Of a stretch of DNA of 64,000 nt, positions 1 through 8,967 are shown one piece after another (the first letter of the stretch is position 1; every line of letters starts with the position of its first letter). The notes beneath the pieces were generated by a model. The model was given only the letters and a program-made list of their open reading frames with translations, was not told where the DNA came from and made no database searches. The position numbers and the translations under genes were made by a program. This DNA is from UBA4874 sp002399435 (GTDB taxonomy: Bacteria > Bacillota > Clostridia > Caldicoprobacterales > DTU083), in the NCBI GenBank assembly GCA_036823195.1, contig DAISGI010000009.1, positions 8,992-72,991 on the forward strand, given 5' to 3'.

Positions 1-189
1 CTGATATTTATGAGCATAAAGGTTATGAACCAATATAGCATGAAAAAAACCATTCTGGTATGTTTTTTGAGTATCTGCACCATGCTGCTCATATGGGCCA
101 CGATTGCGCTTTTCTTTGCTATCAGCAGTCAGTTTATAAACTTTATCCAGGAAGTTATGATTGAAGTCCGATTGAAATTGGTTTATTAG
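1..189 (+). CDS. C-terminal end of a Yip1-like polytopic membrane protein (partial)
   Basis: An open frame enters from the left edge and stops with TAG at 187-189, giving 62 residues with one clear membrane segment (CFLSICTMLLIWATIALFF). The order of genes that follows (DUF5696 protein, two permeases) is the same as after the NHL-TPR-Yip1 gene at 38590-40689. The two C-termini also resemble each other: YS..KT..V in front, then a hydrophobic stretch containing IW and LF, then a short amphipathic tail with F and EV/EL. I therefore infer that this is the end of a paralogue of that gene. Only the last membrane helix is visible, so the assignment rests mainly on gene order. Confidence 0.6.
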   Translation: MIFMSIKVMNQYSMKKTILVCFLSICTMLLIWATIALFFAISSQFINFIQEVMIEVRLKLVY

Positions 190-216
190 AGAGCCAAGTA
201 TGAGGAGGGGTGCGGT

Positions 217-2397
217 ATGACTACTGTACGAAAGCATATCAATCAACCTGCGAAAACGGGTATCGCGTGGATGCTGTGCTTGTTCCTTGCAGTGAGCATC
301 AACATTGGTGTTCCAGCAAAAGCGGATCCGGCGGGCTATCAGACTGCAGCGAAAACGGATGATCTGATATTATACCTCAATGAGAAAGATTGTTCTTTTG
401 TACTGGAGGATTCGCGAAACGGCTATCAATGGAATTCCGTTGTGGACGACAGGAAAATGGATATCACCAAACTGAACGAGCAATGGAAATCCAATCTGAG
501 ATCGCTTTTGAACATCACTTATACAGATCTGAAGACGGGAGACGGAACCCTTATGACGGCAAGCTCCGCTTCCCTGAAGCCGGAGATATCCTTTCAAAAA
601 AAGGAGGACGGCATTGTCCTTTCTTATCATTTTAAAAGCATTCAGATAAGTTTGTCTTTGGAGCTCACGGTAAAGGATACTTCCATGGTGGCAAGAATCC
701 CTGCCGACAGCATTCAGGAAGACGGCGACCTGGGAATTGTCAGTATTGAGCTGCTTCCTTTTCTGGGAACAGCCAGAGATGATGAAGACGGCTATTTTTT
801 CTATCCGGATGGCTGTGGCGCGATCATGAATTATAAAGATCCGATGCATTACGGGCAGAAAAAACATTCCTGGAATATCTACGGATCAGATATTGCGGAT
901 TATATGGCAGATTCCGATAACGCCCGGGCTTCTCTCCCGGTATTTGGAATAAATCATGGCGATAACGGTATTCTGGCCATCATAACGGAGGGGGAATACG
1001 ATACGGTCATCAATCTTACCCCATCCGGAAATGTAGTGGACCTGAACAGGATTTCTCCTGAGTTTCTTTACAGAAGGTTTTTTGTCGATCCCCGGACAAA
1101 GAAAAAGATTACTAAAAAATATGATAAAGAGCTGTCCGGAAACGATTATGCCGTGCAGTATATGATGTTTCACGGAAAAAATGCCGGGTATAGTGGGATG
1201 GCCAATGGTTACAGGGAGTATCTCCTTAAAAATGGGACATTGGTTAAGAAAATAGAAGCGGGAGACGTTATCCCGTTAGGACTTGACCTTTTCATGGGCA
1301 TAAGCGAAAAGACACTGATCTTTGATAAGTTTATTCCGATGACCGGGTTTAAGGATGCGAAGAACATTTTTAAGGAGTTTAAGGAGAAGGGAATCAAGAG
1401 GATACAGAGTAATCTACTTGGATGGACAAAGAAAGGTATGTATACGGAACCCCTGTATTTTCCCGCCAGCAGGAAACTGGGAGGGGATTCCGGTTTGAAG
1501 AAGCTGGCCCAATATGCATCGGAGAACGATATTGACCTGTTCCTATACACGGACTTTCAGACTGCCAACGCCAAATACGGCAAATTTTCCAAACGTAATG
1601 ATGTGGTCTATCAATCCAATGGATTTATATTTACCGGTAGGAAAAAGGATCATTTTATCTTCAATCCAACGGTAGCCCAGAATAATTTTACGGATTCCTT
1701 TCTGACGAAAGCGGGGGCATACGGTAAAGTAGGAGTGAACTTTTCTTCCTTCGGAAGTTTTGTCTATTATGATTACAATAAGCGGAATCCTTCCACCAAG
1801 AAGCAGACGGCGGATACCTGGAATCAGATTATGGAACAATCCAGCCGGGAGCTTGGCAAAACTGCGGTATATACCGGGAATCTGTATTCCCTGAAGTATG
1901 CAGATAAAATAGATCATGTGGTTTCGGAGGATTCCGGACTTTTTATCACCAGTCAGCAGGTTCCTTTTTATCAGATGCTGGTGCATGGAGTTCTGCCATA
2001 TACGGCTCCCATGAAGGAAGCGGGGAATCTTACCGCGGATATTGGGAAGCAGAAGCTCAAATGGATAGAATACGGGTATATGCCGTACTTCCAGTTGACT
2101 CATGAATCTCCTGAAGATCTGAAATTCTCAAATTACAGCGAGCTTTTCACATCAAAATATGACGAGTGGATCGATGTTGCCACGAAAATCTACAGGGAGA
2201 TGAATGAAAAGCTGGGGGAACAGTGGGATAACTACATAATAGACCATAAGACGCTCCAGGAAAATGTAGTTCGCATTGTCTATGATGACGGAACCAGAGT
2301 ATTTATAAATTACGGCGACGACCCGGTAAAGGCGGAAGGGTACAGTATAAAAGCGATGGATTATACCGTAGTGGATAAGGAGGGGAGGGCAAAATGA
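217..2397 (+). CDS. Secreted DUF5696-family protein, glycoside-hydrolase-like
   Basis: 726 residues with an N-terminal signal peptide (hydrophobic core about residues 16-33, cleavage near AKA-DP). A GGAGG motif lies about 10 bases before the ATG. The family has no established function. The protein reads as an N-terminal beta-rich region to about residue 330 (blocks LLPFLG..DDEDGY and SGNVVDLNRI), then a part that looks like a beta/alpha barrel (IPLGLDLFMG, IKRIQSNLLGW, LKKLAQYASENDIDLFLYTDFQ), the block VYYDYN with Asp519, and VPFYQMLVHG. The same blocks occur in the 865-residue paralogue at 40725-43322. It overlaps the next permease gene by four bases (ATGA), so the two are translated together. 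Extracellular glycan processing or capture for the linked transporter is inferred, not shown. Confidence 0.85.
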   Translation: MTTVRKHINQPAKTGIAWMLCLFLAVSINIGVPAKADPAGYQTAAKTDDLILYLNEKDCSFVLEDSRNGYQWNSVVDDRKMDITKLNEQWKSNLRSLLNITYTDLKTGDGTLMTASSASLKPEISFQKKEDGIVLSYHFKSIQISLSLELTVKDTSMVARIPADSIQEDGDLGIVSIELLPFLGTARDDEDGYFFYPDGCGAIMNYKDPMHYGQKKHSWNIYGSDIADYMADSDNARASLPVFGINHGDNGILAIITEGEYDTVINLTPSGNVVDLNRISPEFLYRRFFVDPRTKKKITKKYDKELSGNDYAVQYMMFHGKNAGYSGMANGYREYLLKNGTLVKKIEAGDVIPLGLDLFMGISEKTLIFDKFIPMTGFKDAKNIFKEFKEKGIKRIQSNLLGWTKKGMYTEPLYFPASRKLGGDSGLKKLAQYASENDIDLFLYTDFQTANAKYGKFSKRNDVVYQSNGFIFTGRKKDHFIFNPTVAQNNFTDSFLTKAGAYGKVGVNFSSFGSFVYYDYNKRNPSTKKQTADTWNQIMEQSSRELGKTAVYTGNLYSLKYADKIDHVVSEDSGLFITSQQVPFYQMLVHGVLPYTAPMKEAGNLTADIGKQKLKWIEYGYMPYFQLTHESPEDLKFSNYSELFTSKYDEWIDVATKIYREMNEKLGEQWDNYIIDHKTLQENVVRIVYDDGTRVFINYGDDPVKAEGYSIKAMDYTVVDKEGRAK

Positions 2398-3269
2398 AAA
2401 AGCTGACCATTGAGAAGAAAAGAAGACTGGAAGGTATCCTGTTTATCTCGCCCTGGTTGTTGGGAGTGGCAATCTTCTTTGCGAATCCCATCATACAATC
2501 CATACGGCTCAGTCTGAGTAAAATTGTGAAGTTTAAGGGATTTGTAATGAAGTGGTATGGCTTTGGAAATTATTCGAAAGCCTTTATTTGGGATATCAAT
2601 TTTGTTCCTATGTTTCTGAATGTCATAAAAGACACGTTTATCAACACTCCGATCACATTGGTGTTCTCACTCATTATTGCCATGCTGATCAATCGCTCCA
2701 TGAAAGGGCAGAGCTTTTTCCGTACTGTATTTTTCCTTCCTGTCCTGCTGGGAACTGGTCATGTTATGAAGCAGGTTCTGGGCATGGGCATTGGAGAAGA
2801 CGCCATGGCAGTGGCGAAGGGTATTCTAATGCCGGAAGAATTTATGAGATACCTGGGACCTGCCTTTACTCAGGCAGTGGATGGATTTCTGGGGAGAATC
2901 ACTTTAATCCTCTGGAAATCAGGAGTACAGATCATTATCTTCCTGGCGGGGCTCCAGGGCATATCAAGTTCTTTGTATGAAGCCGCCCACTGCGATGGCT
3001 GTACTTCCTGGGAAGCTTTCTGGAAGATCACCCTGCCTCTGATGACGCCGGTATTGCTTTTGAATTTTATCTATACCATTATTGATTCGTTTACGGATTC
3101 AAACAATCCGATTGTAGATTATATCCTGAATTATGGCTTCAAGAACAATCAGTTTGGCTATGGCGCGGCTATGGGCTGGATCTTTTTCCTCTTCATCGCT
3201 CTCGTATGTGGACTGGTGTTTGCATTCATGAGAAAACGTGTCTATAACGCAGGACTGAAACAGGGGTGA
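2394..3269 (+). CDS. Carbohydrate ABC transporter permease, MalF/UgpA type
   Basis: 291 residues, six predicted membrane helices. The EAA loop is visible as SSLYEAAHCDGCTSWEAFWKITLP, the site where the ATPase docks in binding-protein-dependent importers. It forms the inner-membrane channel together with the product of the next gene. The start codon overlaps the stop of the DUF5696 gene (ATGA) and the end overlaps the following start (GTGA), so three genes are tightly coupled. The closest relative in this window is the permease at 43374-44270, which has the same place next to a DUF5696 gene and the same N-terminal phrase (APWMLG here SPWLLG; FSK/LSK). The substrate is unknown; no binding protein is visible in this truncated cluster. 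Confidence 0.9.
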   Translation: MKKLTIEKKRRLEGILFISPWLLGVAIFFANPIIQSIRLSLSKIVKFKGFVMKWYGFGNYSKAFIWDINFVPMFLNVIKDTFINTPITLVFSLIIAMLINRSMKGQSFFRTVFFLPVLLGTGHVMKQVLGMGIGEDAMAVAKGILMPEEFMRYLGPAFTQAVDGFLGRITLILWKSGVQIIIFLAGLQGISSSLYEAAHCDGCTSWEAFWKITLPLMTPVLLLNFIYTIIDSFTDSNNPIVDYILNYGFKNNQFGYGAAMGWIFFLFIALVCGLVFAFMRKRVYNAGLKQG

Positions 3270-4276
3270 ATAAATTGGAAATCAGCAATAAATCAGTGTC
3301 AGCGCCCAATATGCAGGCCGGGACTTCCGAACCTGTTCAAAACAATGCTTCAAGCAGAAAGGTGTTGTTTCATAAACTGACTACCAGGTATTTCTGGAAG
3401 GATATTGTCGTCAATCTGGCGCTTTATCTTTTGCTTCTGGATCTGGCTTTTGTCTTCCTGTATCCCTTTTTGGATATGATCATCACATCCTTAAAGACAG
3501 AGGAGGATCTGCTGGACATTACCGTACAATGGATCCCCAGTAAAATTTTCTGGCAGAACTACAAGATCGCTCTGGACAGTCTCAGCTACACTTCCTTTTT
3601 TAAGAACTCGGTTGTTGTAACGATTCTGGCCACGGTTGGCCATGTACTGTCCTGTTCGTGTATTGCTTACGGTTTTGCAAGATATCGATTCAAAGGAAGC
3701 GGTATTCTGTTCGGAATCGTCGTCTTATCCATGATTGTTCCCGTTGAGGTACTCATTTTTCCTCTTTATATGATGTATTCCAGGCTTGGCTGGCTGAATA
3801 CCTTCCTTCCTCTTACTGTGCCTGCTTTTTTTGGATTTGGTCTGCGGGGAGGGCTGTTCATCTTTCTCTTCCGGCAGTTCTTTATCGGATTGCCTTATGA
3901 GATTGAGGAGGCTGCCCGCATAGATGGATGCGGACCCCTGAGGACATTTTCGAGCATTATGCTTCCCATGTCCCAATCTTCCATACTGGTCAGTATTGTG
4001 CTTTCTCTTGTATGGCACTGGAATGATTTCTTTGAACCCAGCATGTATCTGTTTAAGCCAAAAGTATCATTGCTGCCTGCCAGGTTATCCGGAATCATCA
4101 GCATGTTCAATGCGGAGAAAGTGGTGGAAGACTATGCGGAAACGGAGATCATATTTAACGAAGCAATTGTAATGGCTGCCATCTTCCTGGTCATATTGCC
4201 CATTTTAATTGTTTATGCTTTTTTGCAGAAAAGGTTCATGGAAGGGATTGAAAGATCAGGTCTTACAGGGCAATAA
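3266..4276 (+). CDS. Carbohydrate ABC transporter permease, MalG/UgpE type
   Basis: 336 residues. I take the GTG at 3266, which overlaps the previous TGA by four bases; a TTG nine bases further is possible. A hydrophilic N-terminal tail of about 45 residues precedes six membrane helices. The EAA loop reads LPYEIEEAARIDGCGPLRTFSSIMLP. It is the partner of the preceding permease and matches the second permease of the large cluster (44368-45303), including the WHWNDFFEP/WHWNDAFEP segment and the long insertion before the last helix. No ATPase gene follows; importers of this class commonly use a shared MsmX-type ATPase, which is an inference from family knowledge. Confidence 0.9.
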   Translation: MNKLEISNKSVSAPNMQAGTSEPVQNNASSRKVLFHKLTTRYFWKDIVVNLALYLLLLDLAFVFLYPFLDMIITSLKTEEDLLDITVQWIPSKIFWQNYKIALDSLSYTSFFKNSVVVTILATVGHVLSCSCIAYGFARYRFKGSGILFGIVVLSMIVPVEVLIFPLYMMYSRLGWLNTFLPLTVPAFFGFGLRGGLFIFLFRQFFIGLPYEIEEAARIDGCGPLRTFSSIMLPMSQSSILVSIVLSLVWHWNDFFEPSMYLFKPKVSLLPARLSGIISMFNAEKVVEDYAETEIIFNEAIVMAAIFLVILPILIVYAFLQKRFMEGIERSGLTGQ

Positions 4277-4507
4277 TAGACTGTCCGGGGCTTCACCTTC
4301 CCTTCGAAAAGAGCGCTGTGACTCAGGCAGGGTCATGGCGCGGTCTTTTGCTATGAAAAACGCATTGCTCTGCAGGAATTCCCTGGTACGCTTCAAATCA
4401 GGAACTATATATTTGACAGGTAACTGAAAATGCTGTAAGGAAGCGCGAAAAGTCATTATTTCGGCATTCTCATTGACGGATCCCTTAGTCTCCTGATATA
4501 CTCTCAT
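4256..4507 (-). CDS. Possible small protein, unrecognised
   Basis: An 83-codon frame on the minus strand in the 430-base space between the permease and regulator genes. It is worth listing because its ATG (4505-4507) is preceded by a good AAAGGAGC ribosome binding site 8 bases upstream, which chance frames rarely have. The first 65 residues have ordinary mixed composition; the last 15 overlap the end of the permease gene and look non-coding. I recognise no family. It may be the surviving start of a longer gene lost by deletion, or not a gene at all. The rest of this interval (to 4707) shows no other feature I can support. Confidence 0.25.
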   Translation of the reverse strand: MRVYQETKGSVNENAEIMTFRASLQHFQLPVKYIVPDLKRTREFLQSNAFFIAKDRAMTLPESQRSFRREGEAPDSLLLPCKT

Positions 4508-4707
4508 TATGCAAGCTCCTTTGTCTTTGATGGTTTATTGACTTCACAATATGATTCTATCCAACAAGGAATAAAAAGTCGATGGAGGGGCGATATCCGT
4601 ATATCCGTCACAGGATACCCGTCTTGAGACATGGGAATGTCTGTCAATCTAGCATGTTTCAGCGAACTGTTGTCCATGGAAAAAGCTTTGGATCAGGAGT
4701 GGCTGCA

Positions 4708-7062
4708 ATGGCATATATAAAGAAAATACAAACGGTTATATGGAAAAAATTTAAAAAGAAATCCTGGAATAACAAGAGTATATTGATCTCATGGCTGATC
4801 TCCTATCTGACCATACTCCTGATTCCCATTATTATCAGCGGGTTTTTCTACATGGAATCCGCACGGATTGTTGAAAAGGAAATCAACAGCAATAACTATA
4901 TCATGCTGAAACAGATTCAAAGATCCATCGATAAAAAGATGTTGGACGTAAAACGGCAGAGTCTTCAAATGGCCCGCGATGCGGAGATAGGATCCCTTGT
5001 TTTCTCCCGCGCGCCATTGGACTCCCATGGGAAGTATATGATCAGTAAAGTGCAGGATGTTCTTTTTTCGTATTGGGTAGCCAACAGCTATATCGACGAG
5101 ATCTATATTTATCTGCATGACACCGATATGATTGTAAGCTCCCGAACCTCATACAGTATGGACCTGCTGGAGGGTGTACTGGCAGATCACAAGAAAATAT
5201 CAGCCCGACAATTCAGGATGCTGTCAAAAACGGAATTCATGGATGAGTTTATCGGTATGGAAATACATCAGGGAAGGGAACATTCCTATACCGTCGCTCA
5301 TATTCAATCCCTGCCCTATGGACGGCATTATAAAGCCAGGGCGACAATGTTGATATTACTGGACTATGATGCTTTTGTGGATGAGATATCCAGCCTGGAA
5401 GGCCTTCAGCAGGGAAACGTGGTGATTCTGGATGGGAAAAGCCAGGTGGTTGCTTCCACCGACTCTGCGCATTCCTATTCCGGGATTCAATACAGGAAGT
5501 TTCAGGATAACAGCTTATCCCATCAGACCATAGACGGGAAGGAGTATGTACTGTCCAGCATTCATTCCCAGGTCAATGACTGGAAGTATCTATTTATTCT
5601 TCCGTCCGGCGTATTTCTGGAAAAAGTAAAGTATATCAAACGGCTTACCGGATATAGCATTTTGTTATGCCTGATCATCGGAGGGGTCGTAGCCTATCTG
5701 TTTACCAGAAAAAATTATAATCCGGTTCAGGAAATCGTTCATGCACTCGCGAACACTGCCGGTATCGAATTGAATCCCGGTTGGGATGAATACAGCTTTA
5801 TTCGCAAGGCGATCAGCAATACTCTGGATGCGAAAGAAAAGATGAAGCAAAAGTTGGAGCGGCAGAAGATTACACTGCGCTCTGACTTTCTGGTCCGTTT
5901 GATCAAAGGTATGCCGGAACGTTCTGTGCCGATTGATGAAGCTCTTTCCTCATATGGCATTGAGTGGCCGGGAGACAGCTTTTGCGTGATGTTGTTTTAC
6001 ATTGAAGACTTCAGGCAGTTGTTTGTCGGAGAGTCGTCTGATTCCATCGAACAATTAAAGCTGGTTCAATTCATTATTGCAAATGTGACGGAGGAATTGA
6101 CCAGCAGGAAGTACAAAGGATTTGCACTGGAAGCGGATGATCTGATGGCATGTCTGGTAAATATCCGGGGGGACCGGCGAGCCGTTGCCAAAAATGATCT
6201 GAATGCAATCGCCGGGGAAATCCAGCGTTTTATCCGGGAGAACTTCTTTATTCACATGACCATATCCATAGGCAACATTCATGATAAAATTGCCGGGATT
6301 CCACAATCCTTCCAGGAAGCTAAGGAGGCCATGGAATATCGGATGGTCATGGGAAGCGAACGGATTATTGGGTATTATGAAATCGCCAATCCCAAAAACA
6401 ACTATGACTACCCCATAGAAAAAGAACAGCAGCTGATCAACACAATCAAACTGGGAGATTTACAGGCAGCTCAAAACATCATCAATGATGTGTTTCAACA
6501 ACATTTCTCCGGAGAAATGATTTCTGTGGAAATGACAAAGTGCCTCCTTTTTGATCTGATGAGCACGATGATCAAAGCATTGAATGACATTGATATGCCG
6601 GATACCAGTGCCTTTGTGGAAGAATTGAATCCCATCACGAGATTGTCCGGGTCCAATACGGTCATGGAAATGAAATATGAGATTATGAATATCCTGAGAA
6701 AAATCTGCGATTACATTGTGCGCAATAAAAAAGACCGGAATCAGAAGATAGCGGATCAGATCCGTTTCATTGTTGATCAGAACTATACGGACGCCAATTT
6801 GTGCATTGCCGGTATTGCAGAGGAGTTTGAACTGACCGGCCCTTATATCTCGAAGATCTTCAAGGATCAGACGGGGGAAGGAATACAGGATTATATCAAC
6901 AAGGTACGGATCAGGCAGGCAAAAGTCCTGTTGACCGAAGAACGTTGGAACCTGGACCGGACAGCAAAGAAAGTCGGATATTGCAACAGCAATGGCTTGA
7001 TCCGCATTTTTAAAAAATATGAAGGGCTGACTCCCGGAAAGTATCGGGAAATGAATTTGTAG
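4708..7062 (+). CDS. Membrane-bound AraC-family regulator (YesS-like)
   Basis: 784 residues from the ATG at 4708, chosen because CAGGAGTGG lies just upstream; a frame open to 4582 has no such site and the added residues look non-coding. Layout: positively charged N-terminus, membrane helix (about residues 27-52, LISYLTILLIPIIISGFF), a large extracytoplasmic sensor region to about 305, second helix (SILLCLIIGGVVAYLF), a long cytoplasmic linker, and a C-terminal AraC DNA-binding domain (last 100 residues: IAEEFELTGPYISKIFKDQTG, then VGYCNSNGLIRIFKKYEGLTPGKYREM). Such proteins sit beside CUT1 sugar transporters and switch them on when ligand is sensed outside the cell. It lies directly downstream of the truncated uptake cluster, which is its likely target. 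Confidence 0.88.
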   Translation: MAYIKKIQTVIWKKFKKKSWNNKSILISWLISYLTILLIPIIISGFFYMESARIVEKEINSNNYIMLKQIQRSIDKKMLDVKRQSLQMARDAEIGSLVFSRAPLDSHGKYMISKVQDVLFSYWVANSYIDEIYIYLHDTDMIVSSRTSYSMDLLEGVLADHKKISARQFRMLSKTEFMDEFIGMEIHQGREHSYTVAHIQSLPYGRHYKARATMLILLDYDAFVDEISSLEGLQQGNVVILDGKSQVVASTDSAHSYSGIQYRKFQDNSLSHQTIDGKEYVLSSIHSQVNDWKYLFILPSGVFLEKVKYIKRLTGYSILLCLIIGGVVAYLFTRKNYNPVQEIVHALANTAGIELNPGWDEYSFIRKAISNTLDAKEKMKQKLERQKITLRSDFLVRLIKGMPERSVPIDEALSSYGIEWPGDSFCVMLFYIEDFRQLFVGESSDSIEQLKLVQFIIANVTEELTSRKYKGFALEADDLMACLVNIRGDRRAVAKNDLNAIAGEIQRFIRENFFIHMTISIGNIHDKIAGIPQSFQEAKEAMEYRMVMGSERIIGYYEIANPKNNYDYPIEKEQQLINTIKLGDLQAAQNIINDVFQQHFSGEMISVEMTKCLLFDLMSTMIKALNDIDMPDTSAFVEELNPITRLSGSNTVMEMKYEIMNILRKICDYIVRNKKDRNQKIADQIRFIVDQNYTDANLCIAGIAEEFELTGPYISKIFKDQTGEGIQDYINKVRIRQAKVLLTEERWNLDRTAKKVGYCNSNGLIRIFKKYEGLTPGKYREMNL

Positions 7063-7069
7063 AATCTGC

Positions 7070-7112
7070 AGGATATACATAGGATATACATAGGATATAC
7101 ATAGGGTATACC
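7070..7112. repeat. Short tandem array, 11-base unit
   Basis: Three exact copies of AGGATATACAT (7070-7080, 7081-7091, 7092-7102) and a fourth degenerate copy (AGGGTATACC), beginning eight bases after the stop codon of the AraC-type regulator. It is the smallest of several unrelated intergenic arrays in this window. Confidence 0.8.
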
Positions 7113-7151
7113 GATATGATGTCTGACTGGAAAAACAAATAAAACATATAA

Positions 7152-7182
7152 AACAGGTGGCCGGGATATCCAGCCACCTGTT
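7152..7182 (-). terminator. Hairpin terminator between convergent genes
   Basis: AACAGGTGGC at 7152-7161 pairs perfectly with GCCACCTGTT at 7173-7182, loop 11 bases. Read on the minus strand it is followed by a T-rich stretch (TTTATATGTTTTATTTG), so it fits best as the terminator of pckG; it may also slow transcripts from the regulator gene on the plus strand. Confidence 0.7.
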
Positions 7183-7235
7183 CCTTTATCGGGGAATTGG
7201 TTCATAAAGTAAAAATCAGCTGTAGTTCATTGCAA

Positions 7236-8774
7236 TCAATTGTGGAGACGTTCCTCCAGGTTTGCCAGCTGGTGAGCCAGCTCTTTTGGTAATTTGTCTC
7301 CATAGATCTTGTAGTATTCCTTTATGGAATCCGCTTCTTTCAGCCACTCCTGCTTATCCACATGAAGCAGCTCCTACATGTCCTCTTCACTGACATCCAG
7401 TCCCTCTGTATCGATGGCGCCCGGGGCAGGTATGTTTCCAATGGGGGATTTAACGGCTTTGCCTTTGCCGGAAGTTCTTTCAAAGATCCACTTCAGTACG
7501 CGGCTGTTCTCGCCAAAACCGGGCCACAGGAATTTACCGTTATCGTCTTTGCGGAACCAGTTGACATAATAGATCCTGGGCAGCTTGTCGGGATCTGTTT
7601 TCTTTCCGATTTCCAGCCAATGATTCAGGTAGTCGCCCATATTGTATCCGCAGAAAGGAAGCATGGCAAACGGATCACGGCGTACCTGGCCGATGTTTTT
7701 GGAGATGGTTGCTGCTGTAATCTCGGAGCCCATAATGGAGCCCATGAAGATGCCGTGTTCCCAGTTAAAGCTCTCATGAACCAGGGGGATGGTTGTGGGG
7801 CGGCGTCCGCCGACCAGTATGGCAGAGATGGGGACGCCGGCAGGATCTTCCCACTCCGGAGCAATGACGGGACATTGCTTCGCAGGTGCGGTAAACCTGG
7901 CATTGGGATGAGCAGCAGGTTTCTTACTGTCCGGAGTCCAGTCGTTGCCCTGCCAGTCAACCAGATGATCCGGCGCATCCTGGTCAATTCCTTCCCACCA
8001 GACATCTCCGTCATCCGTCAGTGCAACGTTGGTATAGATGGTATTTCTTGCAGCACTGTGCATGGCATTGGGGTTGGATTTATAGGAGGTTCCCGGCGCC
8101 ACTCCAAAGAACCCTGCTTCAGGATTGATGGCATACAGGCGTCCGTCTTTCCCGAATTTCATCCAGGCGATATCGTCTCCGACGGTTTCCACTTTCCAGC
8201 CCGGGATGGTAGGAATCAGCATGGCCAGATTGGTTTTCCCGCATGCACTTGGGAACGCTCCGGTCACGTACTTGACTTCGCCTTCGGGGTTGGTAAGCTT
8301 CAAGATCAGCATATGCTCTGCCAGCCAGCCTTCGTCTCTTGCCTGAACGGAAGCAATGCGGAGAGCAAAACATTTTTTGCCCAGCAGGGCATTTCCGCCA
8401 TAGCCGGAGCCATAGGACCAGATTGTCCTTTCTTCCGGGAACTGGCTGATATATTTTTTCTCCATGGGGGCACAGGGCCAGGTGGAATCCTTTTCTCCCT
8501 CTTTCAGCGGAGCGCCAATGGAATGCAGGCAGGGAACAAACTCTCCGTCTCCCAGGACATCCAGTACTTTCTTTCCGATACGGGTCATAATGCGCATGTT
8601 TACAACNNNNNNNNNNNNNNNNNNNNNNNNNNNNNNNNNNNNNNNNNNNNNNNNNNNNNNNNNNNNNNNNNNNNNNNNNNNNNNNNNNNNNNNNNNNNNN
8701 NNNNNNTGACACATGTCTGTCATCTCTTGTACCCAATCCAACAGCTTCTGATTCGTGGTCATCTTGTCACTCAT
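7236..8774 (-). CDS. pckG: Phosphoenolpyruvate carboxykinase (GTP), with assembly gap and in-frame TAG
   Basis: Converts oxaloacetate + GTP to PEP + CO2 + GDP (or the reverse in many anaerobes). Recognised from [16 protein letters not shown], the P-loop [11 protein letters not shown], the kinase-2 motif GDDIAW and the [14 protein letters not shown] block. ATG at 8774 has AAAGGAG upstream. Two problems: residues after about 22 are missing in the N run at 8607-8706, and by comparison with the usual length of about 600 residues some 110 residues are lost, more than 100 N can hold. Second, after SEEDM there is a TAG (7374-7376), but the same frame continues for 45 codons as [21 protein letters not shown] and on to a TGA at 7236-7238, which is the normal C-terminus of this family. 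A CAG-to-TAG change of one base would explain it. Coordinates include this extension. Confidence 0.9.
8607..8706. other. Assembly gap of 100 N inside pckG
   Basis: Exactly 100 N, the conventional marker for a gap of unknown size. Family length suggests about 350 bases of pckG are really missing here, coding for the N-terminal substrate-binding part. Confidence 0.95.
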
Positions 8775-8808
8775 CTGATTACTCCTTTGCTGAATAAGTA
8801 TTTTATAA

Positions 8809-8860
8809 AATGGTAACGCACCATTGTATCATCAAATGGTAAAGTACCATTGTATAATCC
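8809..8860 (-). promoter_or_regulatory. Tandem inverted repeats in the pckG leader
   Basis: Two copies of a 26-base unit stand head to tail, and each contains a dyad: AATGGT AACGC ACCATT (8809-8825) and AATGGTA AAG TACCATT (8835-8851), each followed by GTAT.ATC. They lie 35 to 77 bases before the pckG start codon. A TATAAT reads on the minus strand at 8933-8928, which would place the repeats in the transcript leader. Either two binding sites for a dimeric regulator or two small RNA hairpins; I do not recognise the motif. Confidence 0.7.
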
Positions 8861-8967
8861 CAAAACATCTTTACCCATCTTTTAAAGTATTTAACCAACC
8901 TTCTTCGTTAAAAAATTAACCCAACATATTATATCATGAAAATTCCAAGCCTGCCATAGAGTCTTCC

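Noticed and set aside
7362..8816. Long open frame on the plus strand across pckG
   Set aside because: It is the antisense of a clear pckG sequence with all family motifs; its product has no recognisable features and it spans the N run.
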